Below, one piece after another: positions 29,466 to 38,951 of a stretch of 42,423 nucleotides of DNA. Made by a program: the position numbers and the translations under genes. The number at the start of each line of letters is the position of its first letter. The first letter of the stretch is position 1. The notes below the pieces were generated by a model. It did not search any database and was not told the DNA's origin. It saw only the letters and a program-made list of their open reading frames with translations. Origin of the DNA: Firmicutes bacterium CAG:646 (GTDB lineage Bacteria > Bacillota > Clostridia > Lachnospirales > Lachnospiraceae); assembly GCA_000432335.1 (NCBI GenBank), contig HF995395.1, forward strand, positions 1 through 42,423, read 5' to 3'.

Positions 29466-31615
29466 AAAAGGTAACGGGCAGATGGATAGTGTCGCTTTTT
29501 TTGATTTTTCTGTTTTTCATCTGCTGTATTCCTGTAAAGGGACAGGAACAGGGGCAGATTGCCATCAGTCTGAAGTATGGGTTTGAAAATAATGTAAAGA
29601 GCGGCTCCAGTTTTCCTCTTCAGGTAACTTTGCAGAATACAGGGGAAGCGTTCGAGGGAAGTCTGGAGATGGAGATTCCCATTCAGGCGGAAAATCAGGA
29701 TGTAGCCAGCAGTATTTGGATGGGATCGGATCAGTGGACAAGTAATAAGGACAGAATTTATACCTATCAGAAAGAACTTGCGCTGGATGCGGGAGAAGTC
29801 TGGAAAGAAACGTTTTATCTGCAGCTTCCCATGTTTGAGGGAAACTGTACTGTGCGGGTGAGGGACGGAGAAAATATTGCAGGAAGCCAGCAGTTAAACT
29901 TTAATTTTGCAGAAAATACTTCCCGGATTCTTATGGGAGTGATTACCACACAGACAGAGCAGGCGATGGATCTGGATGGAATGCAGGTGAGCTTTGATCA
30001 GGGATATGTGTCAGAAGCATTTGTCAAAGTGATTTTGCTGGAACCAGAAGATATTTATCCGAATCCGGAAGCTATCCGGCAGCTGGATGTGCTGATCGTT
30101 GATGAGGGAACCGTGTTTGCGCCGGAACAACAGCTTGCCCTTGACCGATGGAGGGGAGAAGAGGGGATTTATCTGGAACGTTTTTCGGATCAGGAGTTGA
30201 CGGATGTGTTTCAGGAATTTATTAACGGAGAACAGAGAGAACGTTTTGCCCGTTATCTGGAGCAGATGCAGACGTACAGTTTTGGTGATACCGCAGGACT
30301 GACGGAGGTTCCGGTAAATAAACAGCCTGCCATGGGAAAATACGTGTTTGTTTTGACAGTGTATGTTCTGTTGGTGGGTCCTGGACTTTTTCTGGTTCTG
30401 AAGAAAAAGAAAAAGCAGAAATATCTCTGGGCGGGAATCTGCGGATTTTCCGTGATCTTTATGGTGGTGATCGGCTTGCTGGGACGGGAAACGTATGTGT
30501 ATGCCCCGTTTATCAGCTACAACGGTGTTTATGAGCAAAACAATCAAGTGTGGACAGAGACAGCGCAGATTGGGATTCAGGCGCCCTACAATAATGAGCA
30601 TAAGCTGTATCTGGATTCTTCGTATGAGTTGCTTCCCATCAATATCGGCTCAACAGGGACACAGAAGGCTTCCCACCAACGGGCGGATCTGGTAAATATC
30701 CGTCTGGGGGAAGAGAAAAATGAGGTTACCATGGGAAATATGGCAGCATTTACCCAGAATTTTTTTAAACTGGAAAAAAGCAGACGGCTGGAAGAGCAGG
30801 AACAGGTGCAGATACAGCTGTCGGCAGAGGAAGGAAAGCTTTCAGGTACGTGGAAGAACCCTACCGCCTATCATCTGGAAAATGTGCTTTTGGTGATGCA
30901 GAACCGGGGAGCCGTTCTGAAGGATATGCCGGCAGGAACTTCAGGGGAATTGAAAGATGTAGTGTTGCATTCTTTTGAAAATGACGGGTTGGATTTACTT
31001 ATGGATGCGTTTATGGACTTTTCCGATTCTCCGTATCCGGAATATGAGCGGGAGAAGATGGCGCTTCACAGCTGGAATGTAATACGGGAAGGGGCGAACG
31101 CTCAGGTGTATCTTCTGGCAAAGGTGGAGAATCCAGATCAGGATTTTCAACTGGATTCTGGTTATAAAGTACATGGAACTGCATTATTTCAGATGCCGGT
31201 GGAAGTGGAGTGGGAGAACCGGGGTCTCGTCTGGTGTCCCAATCTGGAAACGTACGGATGGTCTCAGAACAGTGAATTTAGCGCACAGACGAATCTGATT
31301 CACGGCAGAGAAGCTACGGTGGAGTACCCGCTGGATTTTCTCGGAGATGTGCAGCAGATAACCTTAGAAGATGTGGAATATAATGAAGAAAAATATTTTT
31401 TCCCTTTTCAGGGAAAGGTAGCTTTGTATTGTTGGGAAACAGAAAATTTTGAGGAAATACAGAACTGGAAGGAACCGCTTTCAGGACAACGGCTGAAAAG
31501 ATATCTGTCGCCTGAAAAAACAATCAAAATCCGCTATCTTCTGGATGATACGTTTGATACCAGAAATCGTTCCTGTATGCTTCCCTGCCTGCAGGCAGTG
31601 GGAAAGGTGGAGTGA
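29462..31615 (+). CDS. Large membrane protein with outer domains (unrecognised function)
   Basis: A 717-aa envelope protein. Residues 1-27 form a signal or anchor. About 30-140 is a beta-sandwich-like outer domain (VKSGSSFPLQVTLQNTGEAF). About 145-260 resembles a glutamine-amidotransferase-like Rossmann region (QLDVLIVDEGTVFAPEQQLA). Two membrane helices (about 294-313 and 325-343) flank a Lys-rich turn, with YVLLVGPGLFLVLKKKKK matching the LVGP-type helix pair seen in large ABC-associated envelope proteins. The remaining 370 residues form a second, beta-rich outer domain. It is encoded between the sensor kinase (4-base overlap) and an ABC ATPase. It probably acts with that transporter, as a partner or the signal receptor, which is inference. 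Confidence 0.75.
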   Translation: MKKVTGRWIVSLFLIFLFFICCIPVKGQEQGQIAISLKYGFENNVKSGSSFPLQVTLQNTGEAFEGSLEMEIPIQAENQDVASSIWMGSDQWTSNKDRIYTYQKELALDAGEVWKETFYLQLPMFEGNCTVRVRDGENIAGSQQLNFNFAENTSRILMGVITTQTEQAMDLDGMQVSFDQGYVSEAFVKVILLEPEDIYPNPEAIRQLDVLIVDEGTVFAPEQQLALDRWRGEEGIYLERFSDQELTDVFQEFINGEQRERFARYLEQMQTYSFGDTAGLTEVPVNKQPAMGKYVFVLTVYVLLVGPGLFLVLKKKKKQKYLWAGICGFSVIFMVVIGLLGRETYVYAPFISYNGVYEQNNQVWTETAQIGIQAPYNNEHKLYLDSSYELLPINIGSTGTQKASHQRADLVNIRLGEEKNEVTMGNMAAFTQNFFKLEKSRRLEEQEQVQIQLSAEEGKLSGTWKNPTAYHLENVLLVMQNRGAVLKDMPAGTSGELKDVVLHSFENDGLDLLMDAFMDFSDSPYPEYEREKMALHSWNVIREGANAQVYLLAKVENPDQDFQLDSGYKVHGTALFQMPVEVEWENRGLVWCPNLETYGWSQNSEFSAQTNLIHGREATVEYPLDFLGDVQQITLEDVEYNEEKYFFPFQGKVALYCWETENFEEIQNWKEPLSGQRLKRYLSPEKTIKIRYLLDDTFDTRNRSCMLPCLQAVGKVE

Positions 31616-31617
31616 GA

Positions 31618-32571
31618 ATGCTGAAGATTACAGATTTATATAAAAAGTACGATAATGTACTGGCGCTGGACGGTCTGAATATGGATATCCAGAAGGGAGA
31701 ACTCTATGGTTTTGTGGGACCTAACGGAGCAGGAAAAACCACCACGATACGGATTATCGCCGGGCTTTTACATCCTACCCGGGGAGAGGTGTGGATTGAC
31801 GGACAGCGAGCGGAGAAGGATGAAAAGATCCTGAAAAGCAAGATTGGATATGTACCTGATTTTTTCGGGGTATACGATAATCTGACCGTGATGGAATATC
31901 TGGAATTTTATGCCTCAGCATACGGGCTTTACGGAAAAGAAGGGACACGAAGAGCCAGAGAGGTTCTGGATCGGGTGGAGCTTTTCCAGATGGAAGAACG
32001 GTTTGTGGATGAGTTATCCCGGGGAATGCAGCAGAGACTGTGTCTTGCCCGGGCGCTGATCCATCAGCCCCAGCTTTTGGTGATGGATGAGCCGGCTTCC
32101 GGTTTGGACCCGGGAGCCCGCCGGATTTTTAAAAATGTCCTGAAAAGTCTTTGTCAGGAGGGCTATACGGTGCTGATCAGTTCCCATATTCTCTCAGAAC
32201 TGGCAGATATGTGCAGCAATGTGGGAATTATCAATCAGGGGAAAATGGTTCTGCAGGGAGAGATGGAGGATATTATGTATTCCATTGACAGTGCAAATCC
32301 TATTCTGATCACCATATACAGTCATATGGAGAAAGCGCTGGAATTGTTGAAACATCACCCGCTGGTTACGAGAATTACGATTGAAAAGAATACGATTTCG
32401 ATTTTATTTACCGGAAGTAAGGAAGAGGAAGCTATGCTGCTGCGGGAAATGGTGGAAGCAGATATTTTGATCACTTCTTTTGTAAGAGAACATAATAGTC
32501 TGGAATCCGTGTTCTTCCGTCTGATCGAACCGGAGAAAGGAGAAGGAAGATATGATACGGATAAAGCTTAA
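31618..32571 (+). CDS. ABC transporter ATP-binding protein
   Basis: A 317-aa ABC ATPase of the multidrug/gliding (CcmA/GldA-like) type. Walker A GPNGAGKTTTIRIIAGLLHP, Q-loop region YVPDFFGVYDNLTV, signature LSRGMQQRLCLARAL, Walker B LLVMDEPASGLDP and H-loop ISSHILSEL are all intact. A C-terminal extension of about 100 residues follows the ATPase core. ATG at 31618 is preferred to GTG at 31612, since AAAGGTGGAG is better spaced. The permease gene overlaps its end by 20 bases. Confidence 0.94.
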   Translation: MLKITDLYKKYDNVLALDGLNMDIQKGELYGFVGPNGAGKTTTIRIIAGLLHPTRGEVWIDGQRAEKDEKILKSKIGYVPDFFGVYDNLTVMEYLEFYASAYGLYGKEGTRRAREVLDRVELFQMEERFVDELSRGMQQRLCLARALIHQPQLLVMDEPASGLDPGARRIFKNVLKSLCQEGYTVLISSHILSELADMCSNVGIINQGKMVLQGEMEDIMYSIDSANPILITIYSHMEKALELLKHHPLVTRITIEKNTISILFTGSKEEEAMLLREMVEADILITSFVREHNSLESVFFRLIEPEKGEGRYDTDKA

Positions 32572-33436
32572 TCCTGTTTTGGAAAATGAAATGAAAAGAA
32601 ATATGCGTTCCATAAAGGGATCATGGGTAATCTTTATCGTGAATGTGATCTTGACGGTCGTGGCGCTTCTCACCTATTTTGGAACGGTGGGACAGCAGGA
32701 TTTTCTTACATCTGGACAGTATCGCTTTCCGGTGCAGTATTATGTGATGATGGCGTATGCGCTGTTTCTTATGATCTGTATACTGGTGCCGGGGATTGCC
32801 GGAGGTTCTATAGCGATTGAGCGGGATCGAAGGACACTGGATCTTTTGCTCACCACGCACTTAAGTCCATGGAAAGTGGTAATCGGAAAATTAGAATCTT
32901 CTTTGAGTTTTATTTTTCTGGTGGCGTTTTCCGCTCTTCCCGTTATGGCGCTGATTCTGGTGTTTGGAGGCGTTTCCTTTGTGGATTTATTTGCACTGGT
33001 GGGGATTTTGGTGATTTCAGGGATTTTCATTGGCAGTGTGGGAATTTTTTGCTCTGCCGTGATCCGAAAAACTACGGTGGCAACAATCGCCTCCTATGTG
33101 ATCGTAGTGCTGCTCACATTGGGGATTCTTATTCTTTTGACTGGATCTCATTACATTTTAAATGTGAGGGCAGAGCAGATGGGAAATTTTGAAGGAGTAG
33201 ATATAGGAAAATGGGTGTATCTTCTGTATCTGAATCCTTTGGTGATTTATTTTGGATTGTTAAGCAATCAGGTGGGAAGCGGCTGTGAACTTTTGCAGAT
33301 CTGCAGCCGCTTTGGAGAATATACCAATGATTTTGGGGTAGTACATATGTTGGGGATTGCCGTGGGGGTACAGCTTTTGATTTCCATGCTTCTTTTGTAT
33401 CTGGCAGGGAAAAGTATCAATCCCTTGCGAAAGTAG
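32552..33436 (+). CDS. ABC-2 type transporter permease
   Basis: A 294-aa permease with about six membrane helices. VPGIAGGSIAIERDRRTLDL then LLTTHLSPWKVVIGKL is the coupling-helix region of ABC-2 permeases paired with CcmA/GldA-type ATPases. The start ATG has GGAGAAGGAAG upstream within the ATPase gene. It is the last gene of the two-component/ABC operon. The substrate is unknown; VanRS-like sensing and an exporter-type pair suggest a response to a cell-envelope-active compound. Confidence 0.9.
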   Translation: MIRIKLNPVLENEMKRNMRSIKGSWVIFIVNVILTVVALLTYFGTVGQQDFLTSGQYRFPVQYYVMMAYALFLMICILVPGIAGGSIAIERDRRTLDLLLTTHLSPWKVVIGKLESSLSFIFLVAFSALPVMALILVFGGVSFVDLFALVGILVISGIFIGSVGIFCSAVIRKTTVATIASYVIVVLLTLGILILLTGSHYILNVRAEQMGNFEGVDIGKWVYLLYLNPLVIYFGLLSNQVGSGCELLQICSRFGEYTNDFGVVHMLGIAVGVQLLISMLLLYLAGKSINPLRK

Positions 33437-33442
33437 GGAGGC

Positions 33443-34279
33443 TTACAGGTGTTCCAGCAGGGAGGCGGGAATTTTCAGATTCCCCTTACCGCATCCCAGA
33501 TCGATAGAAGGCTTGTTGGAACCATGGAAATCAGAGCCTCCGGTGATGAATAGTCCGTGTTTTTTTGCAAGAAGGCGCAGATTGGTCTCGTCCATTCCAC
33601 GGTTTGTGGAATAGATCGCTTCGATACCGTCCAGTCCGGCGTTGGCCAGTAAAGTGGTCAGCTCTTCCAACTGGTCTTTGGACAGATGATAGAGGAGGGG
33701 GTGGGCAAGAACTGCTTTTCCCCCTCCTTCGTGAATGAGCTGAATTGCCCCAAAGGGAGAGATCATTTTCCGGGGAACGAAACAGGGGGCATGATCCCCC
33801 AGAAAACGGTTAAAAGCTTCCGCAAGGGTGTGTACCTGTTTCGTTTCCATGAGAAAACGGGCAAAATGCGCCCGGGTCCACACGCTGTCAGGAAAATTTT
33901 TTATCATGTCTTCCCAGGTGATCTGAAGTCCCTGTTCCTGCATCCGTTGGATGACGGTGCGATTTCTCTGATCCCGCGCTTTCTGAAATGTTTTCAGTCT
34001 TTCCCGAAAATGCAGATTATCCGGGTCGATGTTGAAGCCCAGAATATGGATATCTTTGCCCTGATATGCCGCGGAAAGCTCGATTCCGGGAATGATCGTC
34101 AGGGAAGTGTGACGGGCTGCGTCTATAGCCTCTGATATGCCGTCCGTGGTATCATGGTCTGTGAGGGCAATCGCTCGCAGACCTTTTTTTATTGCATAGT
34201 CTACCAGCTGGGTGGGAGTGTACGTTCCATCGGAGCAGGAAGAGTGAACGTGAAGATCAATATAAAAAGATTGTGTCAT
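33443..34279 (-). CDS. PHP-domain phosphoesterase
   Basis: A 278-aa PHP-superfamily metal-dependent phosphoesterase. Metal ligands are in DLHVHSSCSDG, LTDHDTTDG, IPGIELSA, AVLAHPLLY and GGSDFHGSNKP. The layout, with an inserted helical part at about 100-165, matches the YciV/RNase AM-like group that hydrolyses 3',5'-nucleoside bisphosphates and short RNA 5' ends. The exact substrate is inferred from family only. It converges on the ABC permease with a 6-base gap and no recognisable terminator between them. It is divergent from the S66 peptidase gene. Confidence 0.88.
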   Translation of the reverse strand: MTQSFYIDLHVHSSCSDGTYTPTQLVDYAIKKGLRAIALTDHDTTDGISEAIDAARHTSLTIIPGIELSAAYQGKDIHILGFNIDPDNLHFRERLKTFQKARDQRNRTVIQRMQEQGLQITWEDMIKNFPDSVWTRAHFARFLMETKQVHTLAEAFNRFLGDHAPCFVPRKMISPFGAIQLIHEGGGKAVLAHPLLYHLSKDQLEELTTLLANAGLDGIEAIYSTNRGMDETNLRLLAKKHGLFITGGSDFHGSNKPSIDLGCGKGNLKIPASLLEHL

Positions 34280-34370
34280 AAAAAACCTCGTCTTTCTTCA
34301 GAAAATAGATGTTGAATTATGTGGTTACAGTATAAAACAATTTGGAGAAAAAATCAAAAAGGAGATTGCT

Positions 34371-35207
34371 ATGTTTAAGGAAAAAGATACGGTATGTATC
34401 GTATCATGTTCTGACGGTATGTTACCGGAAAATCAGGGAAAAATAGAAGAATTGAAAAAAGTATTTTACCAGATGGGCTTGCAGGTTCTGGAAAGTCCGT
34501 ATTTGTATAGAAAAGATGCTCTTGCTGTCTCTCCTGCCAGACGGGGAGAATATCTGATGAGCTGTTATGAAAATGAGCAGGTGAAGGCAATTTTTGACGT
34601 CAGCGGAGGGAATCTGGCAAATCAGATTTTAGAGTTTCTGGATTTTGAGACGATCAAAAAGAGCGGAGTTCAATTTTGGGGGTACAGCGATCTGACGGTT
34701 GTGCTGAATGCCCTTTATACGAAAGCAGGAAAAAGCTCCTGGCTGTATCAGGTTCGCAATCTGGTGGGAAGAGATGGAGAGGATCAGAGAAGGAGATTTC
34801 AGGGAGAAAGAGAGCAGTTTTTGCCGGATGACTGGAAGCTCCTTGCGGGCAGCAGAATGGAAGGGATTCTTGTGGGAGGAAATATCCGATGTTTCCTGAA
34901 ACTGGCAGGGACACAGTATTTTCCTGATCTGGAAGGGAAGCTTTTATTCCTGGAAAGCTTTGGAGGGAGCGAGGGTGTAATTGCCTCTCTTCTTACTCAA
35001 CTGAAACAGATGGGGGCGTTCGATAAGATCGGAGGTTTGCTTCTGGGAACATTTACAGAGTTGAATGAAAAAGAGGGAAGAGAAAAAATCGAGGAACTGG
35101 TTCTTTCCCTGCGGGGAGAACGAAAATTTCCTGTTGCGCGCACCAGCCAGGTAGGACATGGGGCGGATTCCAGAGGACTGCCGATAGGAAGTATCTATAA
35201 AGTGTAA
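34371..35207 (+). CDS. S66-family LD-carboxypeptidase-like protein
   Basis: A 278-aa peptidase family S66 protein (LD-carboxypeptidase/MccF-like), which trims tetrapeptides in peptidoglycan recycling or detoxifies microcin-type peptides. The catalytic triad is visible: S106 in FWGYSDLTVV, E195 in LLFLESFGG and H263 in VGHGADSRGLPIG. No signal peptide, so it is cytoplasmic. AAAAAGGAG precedes the ATG. Which of the two S66 functions applies is not decidable from sequence. Confidence 0.88.
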   Translation: MFKEKDTVCIVSCSDGMLPENQGKIEELKKVFYQMGLQVLESPYLYRKDALAVSPARRGEYLMSCYENEQVKAIFDVSGGNLANQILEFLDFETIKKSGVQFWGYSDLTVVLNALYTKAGKSSWLYQVRNLVGRDGEDQRRRFQGEREQFLPDDWKLLAGSRMEGILVGGNIRCFLKLAGTQYFPDLEGKLLFLESFGGSEGVIASLLTQLKQMGAFDKIGGLLLGTFTELNEKEGREKIEELVLSLRGERKFPVARTSQVGHGADSRGLPIGSIYKV

Positions 35208-35214
35208 AAAGGAT

Positions 35215-35243
35215 TTGTAACTCTTGTGGGAAAAGGGTATAAT
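35215..35243 (+). promoter_or_regulatory. Promoter of the second PHP gene
   Basis: TTGTAA, 17-base spacer, TATAAT, beginning 8 bases after the S66 gene's stop. Confidence 0.75.
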
Positions 35244-35331
35244 GAATATAAGAGTAGCAGACTGTTGAATAGGTATGAATAACGATCCGTTCCACAGCAA
35301 AAAAGCTGTAAAATGATAAAGAGGTGAGAAT

Positions 35332-36120
35332 ATGAAATTCGATATGCATTGCCACACAAAAGAAGGCTCTATGGATGGCAAGGTAATGATTGAAGAATAT
35401 ATCCGGAGCTTGAAGGAAAAGGGATTCGGTGGGATGCTGGTATCCGATCACAATTCTTATGACGGATATCGGGAATGGAGAGATTCCATTAAAGGAAAGA
35501 CTCACACGGATTTTGTAGTACTGAAAGGGGTAGAGTATGACACGATCGATTGCGGTCATATGCTGGTGATTATGCCGGAAGGTGTGAAACTGAAGCTTCT
35601 GGAGCTGCGGGGACTGCCGGCGCAGATTCTTATTATGACGGTACATCATTATGGAGGAATCGTGGGACCGGCGCATCCGTTTGGGGAAAAGTATCTGAGT
35701 ATTATGAAAACGCAGGCAAGGAAGAAGTTCCATGAAGAGCGGGTGGAGAGTTTGATGAATCAGTTTGATTTCGTGGAGATTTTTAACGCCTGTGAGTCGG
35801 AGGAAGTGAACGAAAAGGCAAAGCAGCTTGCCAGAAAGTATCATAAACCGGGCTTTGGAGGCAGTGATGCCCACCGGATAGACTGCATAGGTATGGGCTA
35901 TACCAAACTTCCCGATGATATCCGCTGCGAATCCGATCTGATCCGCTATGTGAAGAGTACGCCGTATATTCCATGCGGCGGGGTACGTTATGACAGGACC
36001 ACGAAGGACAAACTGGGACCTTTGAATAAATTGTTGGTAGAGTCTTTCTTCCTTTATAATAAGAGCGGTGAGCGCATTAGAAGGAGAAAACGGCTGAAAG
36101 AGCTGGAAAATCTTCATTAA
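35332..36120 (+). CDS. PHP-domain protein
   Basis: A 262-aa PHP-superfamily protein, distinct from the one at 33443. Metal-binding motifs are MKFDMHCHTKEGSMDG, GMLVSDHNSYDGY, VLKGVEYDTIDCGHML, GPAHPFGEKY and GFGGSDAHRID. The C-terminal 50 residues are basic (SGERIRRRKRLKELE) and may bind nucleic acid or phosphate. AGAGGTGAG precedes the ATG. The substrate is unknown; most relatives are phosphatases. Confidence 0.87.
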   Translation: MKFDMHCHTKEGSMDGKVMIEEYIRSLKEKGFGGMLVSDHNSYDGYREWRDSIKGKTHTDFVVLKGVEYDTIDCGHMLVIMPEGVKLKLLELRGLPAQILIMTVHHYGGIVGPAHPFGEKYLSIMKTQARKKFHEERVESLMNQFDFVEIFNACESEEVNEKAKQLARKYHKPGFGGSDAHRIDCIGMGYTKLPDDIRCESDLIRYVKSTPYIPCGGVRYDRTTKDKLGPLNKLLVESFFLYNKSGERIRRRKRLKELENLH

Positions 36121-36147
36121 AAAATGTGACAAGATGTGATTTTTTTC

Positions 36148-36176
36148 TTGCTATCTCTTTAGAGAAGTGATATATT
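36148..36176 (+). promoter_or_regulatory. Promoter of the antiporter gene
   Basis: TTGCTA, 17-base spacer, TATATT; leader about 30 bases before the ATG at 36213. Confidence 0.65.
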
Positions 36177-36212
36177 AGCCACGTAAATCGAAAAAAAGAG
36201 GGAGGCAGAAAA

Positions 36213-37505
36213 ATGGATACATCGTATAATTTTTTGTTGGATTTAGCGCTGATTTTATTAAGCACGAAGGTTTTGGGGTTAATTACCAGAAAGGTTCATA
36301 TGCCACAGGTGGTGGGAGCTCTTCTGGCGGGATTGCTTCTGGGGCCGGCGTGCTTAAATATTTTAAAGGGAACAGAATTTATCCGGGATACAGCGGAGAT
36401 CGGTGTGGTTGTGCTGATGTTCTGCGCCGGTATGGAAACAGATATTGATGAACTGAAAAAGAGCGGAAAGGCTTCCTTTGTGATCGCTGTCCTGGGTGTG
36501 TTGGTGCCGTTGGCGGGCGGATTTGCGGTAGCCTGGATATTTAATAAACCGGGAATCATCGAATCGGATGCAGGATGCAGCGTGTTCTTACAGAATATTT
36601 TTATCGGTGTGATATTGACAGCTACCTCTGTAAGTATCAGTGTGGAAACGCTGAAAGAGATGGGGAAATTAAAGACACATTCTGGAAATGCAATTTTGGG
36701 AGCAGCCATTATTGATGATATTCTGGGAATTATTGCGTTGACTATCGTGACGAGTATGGCGGATTCTTCCGTAAATATTGCGGTAGTACTTTTAAAAATT
36801 GTGGGCTTTTTTGTATTTTCCATCGCAGCGGGCGCATTGTTTTATTTTCTGTATAGAAAATGGGAAGAACATTCAGAAAGAGGGCTTCGCCGTCACGCGA
36901 TTATTGTATTTGTATTTTGTCTTTTGTTATCCTACTGTGCGGAAGTATTCTTTGGAGTGGCAGATATCACCGGCGCTTTTGTAGCGGGTCTGGTCGTGTC
37001 GAAAACGCAGAGAACCCAGTGGCTGGCAGCGAAGTTCGATACCATTTCCTATATGTTTTTATCACCCTTATTTTTTGCAAGTATCGGTATCAAGGTGGTA
37101 CTTCCGGAAATGAATGGAACGATTCTGGCATTTACCGGAGTACTGGTCGTAGTGGCAGTGCTTACGAAGGTTCTGGGCTGCGGTTTGGGAGCAAAACTGT
37201 GTAAATATAAAAATTATCAGTGCGCCAGAATTGGTGTGGGTATGATCTCCCGAGGAGAGGTTGCCTTGATCGTGGCGGATAAAGGAGCTTCTCTGGGGCT
37301 GATGGGTTCTGTATTTTTGGGACCGGTAGTTATCGTGGTGGTAATCACGACGATTATTACTCCGATTCTTTTGAAGTTTGTGTTCCGTTATGGACCAAAA
37401 GGAGCCAGCGGCGGCGGAAAACTGGTGGAAGATTATGAACAGCTGGAGCGCTACCGTATGGGAGAAGAAGAACAGAAAATTTCGGATAAGAGAAATCAGA
37501 GCTGA
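36213..37505 (+). CDS. Cation/proton antiporter, CPA2 type
   Basis: A 430-aa monovalent cation:proton antiporter (KefB/NapA-like membrane domain). About 12 membrane helices; landmarks are VGALLAGLLLGPACL, the ion-binding pair in GAAIIDDILGIIALT, ITGAFVAGLVVSKTQRTQWL, SPLFFASIGIKVVLP and ISRGEVALIVADKGA. The C-terminus is only a short charged tail, so the KTN/TrkA-N regulatory domain of KefB/KefC is absent. GGGAGGC precedes the ATG. The aspartate kinase gene starts 23 bases downstream, probably in the same transcript. Na+ versus K+ cannot be told. Confidence 0.92.
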   Translation: MDTSYNFLLDLALILLSTKVLGLITRKVHMPQVVGALLAGLLLGPACLNILKGTEFIRDTAEIGVVVLMFCAGMETDIDELKKSGKASFVIAVLGVLVPLAGGFAVAWIFNKPGIIESDAGCSVFLQNIFIGVILTATSVSISVETLKEMGKLKTHSGNAILGAAIIDDILGIIALTIVTSMADSSVNIAVVLLKIVGFFVFSIAAGALFYFLYRKWEEHSERGLRRHAIIVFVFCLLLSYCAEVFFGVADITGAFVAGLVVSKTQRTQWLAAKFDTISYMFLSPLFFASIGIKVVLPEMNGTILAFTGVLVVVAVLTKVLGCGLGAKLCKYKNYQCARIGVGMISRGEVALIVADKGASLGLMGSVFLGPVVIVVVITTIITPILLKFVFRYGPKGASGGGKLVEDYEQLERYRMGEEEQKISDKRNQS

Positions 37506-37528
37506 GAGCAGCTGGAATGGAGGGTATC

Positions 37529-38851
37529 ATGAGAAAGAAAGTAGTAAAATTTGGCGGAAGTTCACTGGCGAGCGCAGAGCAGTTTAAAAAAGTGGGAGAG
37601 ATCATCCGCTCCGATGAAGGACGCAGATATGTAGTGCCTTCTGCGCCGGGAAAACGATACAGCAGCGATATTAAGGTGACAGATATGCTGTATGACTGCT
37701 ATCAGGCAGCGGCGGATAACGATGCTTTTCGGGAAAAACTGAAAAAAATTCAGGAGCGCTATCAGGAGATTATCGATGGACTGGGACTGAGCTTGTCTCT
37801 GGACAGTCAGTTTGAGAAAATTGGAGAGGATTTTAAGAATCAGAAGGGGCTGGATTACGCGGCTTCCCGGGGAGAATACCTGAACGGTATCCTGATGGCG
37901 GAGTATCTGGGTTATACTTTTGTAGATCCTGCAGATCATATTTTCTTTGATCGGGAGGGCAACCTGGATGGAGAAAAAACAGACAGGAGCCTGGCCGAGA
38001 AACTGGAACATATTGAGCGGGCAGTGATTCCGGGATTTTATGGAACAGATCCGGAGGGAAACGTAAAGACTTTTTCCAGAGGCGGTTCAGATGTGACAGG
38101 CTCTATTGTGGCAAAGGCGGTACGGGCGGATATTTACGAAAATTGGACGGACGTATCTGGATTTCTTGTGACAGATCCGCGTATCGTGGAAAATCCGGAA
38201 ACAATTTCCACGATAACGTATAAGGAACTGCGGGAGCTTGCCTATATGGGCGCCACTGTTCTGCATGAGGATGCCATTTTCCCGCTGCGGCAGGAAGGGA
38301 TTCCCATCAATATCCGAAATACGAACCGTCCTATGGATCGGGGAACGATGATCGTGGAGAGTACCTGTAACAAGCCGAGGTACACGATCACCGGTATTGC
38401 CGGAAAAAAAGGATTTGCATCTATCAATATCGAAAAAGATATGATGAATATGGAAATTGGATTCGGAAGAAAAGTGCTGCAGGTATTTGAGGAAAATGGC
38501 TTATCCTTTGAGCACGTACCTTCCGGGATCGATACGTTCACGGTATATGTACATCAGGATGAATTTGAGGATAAAGAGCAGAATATTATTGCAGGACTTC
38601 ACAGAGCGGTACAGCCGGATTCTATCGACCTGGAGTCGGATTTGGCGCTGATCGCTGTTGTGGGAAGAGGAATGAGAAGAAATCGCGGAACTGCTGCGAG
38701 GATTTTTGCTGCTCTGGCGCACAATCACGTAAATGTAAAGATGATCGATCAGGGTTCCAGCGAGCTGAACATTATTATCGGCGTGGAAAACAGGGATTTT
38801 GAAACGGCGATCCGGGCGATTTACGATATTTTTGTGTTGGCGCAGGTGTGA
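37529..38851 (+). CDS. Aspartate kinase
   Basis: Aspartokinase, 440 aa, phosphorylates aspartate in the first step of lysine/threonine/methionine/diaminopimelate synthesis. Catalytic region: VVKFGGSSLASAEQFKKVG, FSRGGSDVTGSIVAKA, YENWTDVSGFLVTDPRI and ATVLHEDAIFPLRQ. Two C-terminal ACT domains (about 300-440) imply amino-acid feedback. ATG at 37529 is chosen because GGAGGG lies six bases upstream; an in-frame ATG four codons earlier lacks this. No lysine riboswitch or T-box was seen upstream. Confidence 0.94.
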   Translation: MRKKVVKFGGSSLASAEQFKKVGEIIRSDEGRRYVVPSAPGKRYSSDIKVTDMLYDCYQAAADNDAFREKLKKIQERYQEIIDGLGLSLSLDSQFEKIGEDFKNQKGLDYAASRGEYLNGILMAEYLGYTFVDPADHIFFDREGNLDGEKTDRSLAEKLEHIERAVIPGFYGTDPEGNVKTFSRGGSDVTGSIVAKAVRADIYENWTDVSGFLVTDPRIVENPETISTITYKELRELAYMGATVLHEDAIFPLRQEGIPINIRNTNRPMDRGTMIVESTCNKPRYTITGIAGKKGFASINIEKDMMNMEIGFGRKVLQVFEENGLSFEHVPSGIDTFTVYVHQDEFEDKEQNIIAGLHRAVQPDSIDLESDLALIAVVGRGMRRNRGTAARIFAALAHNHVNVKMIDQGSSELNIIIGVENRDFETAIRAIYDIFVLAQV

Positions 38852-38871
38852 AAAAAGGAGATCCCTTCCAG

Positions 38872-38901
38872 TTGACAGTTATTTCCGGGGTGTGCTATAA
38901 T
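38872..38901 (+). promoter_or_regulatory. Promoter of the lipoprotein gene
   Basis: Consensus TTGACA, 18-base spacer, consensus TATAAT. The strongest promoter seen in the window. Confidence 0.85.
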
Positions 38902-38951
38902 ACGAAACAAAGTTGAAAAGAAATTGTAACAAATTGCAAAGGGGTATGAAG

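Noticed and set aside
35053..36132. A 359-codon minus-strand frame across the S66 and PHP genes
   Set aside because: Both plus-strand genes have clear catalytic motifs and a promoter lies between them. The minus frame has no recognisable motif.
37506..37528. Lysine riboswitch or T-box before aspartate kinase
   Set aside because: Only about 23 bases separate the antiporter and kinase genes, too few for either element.
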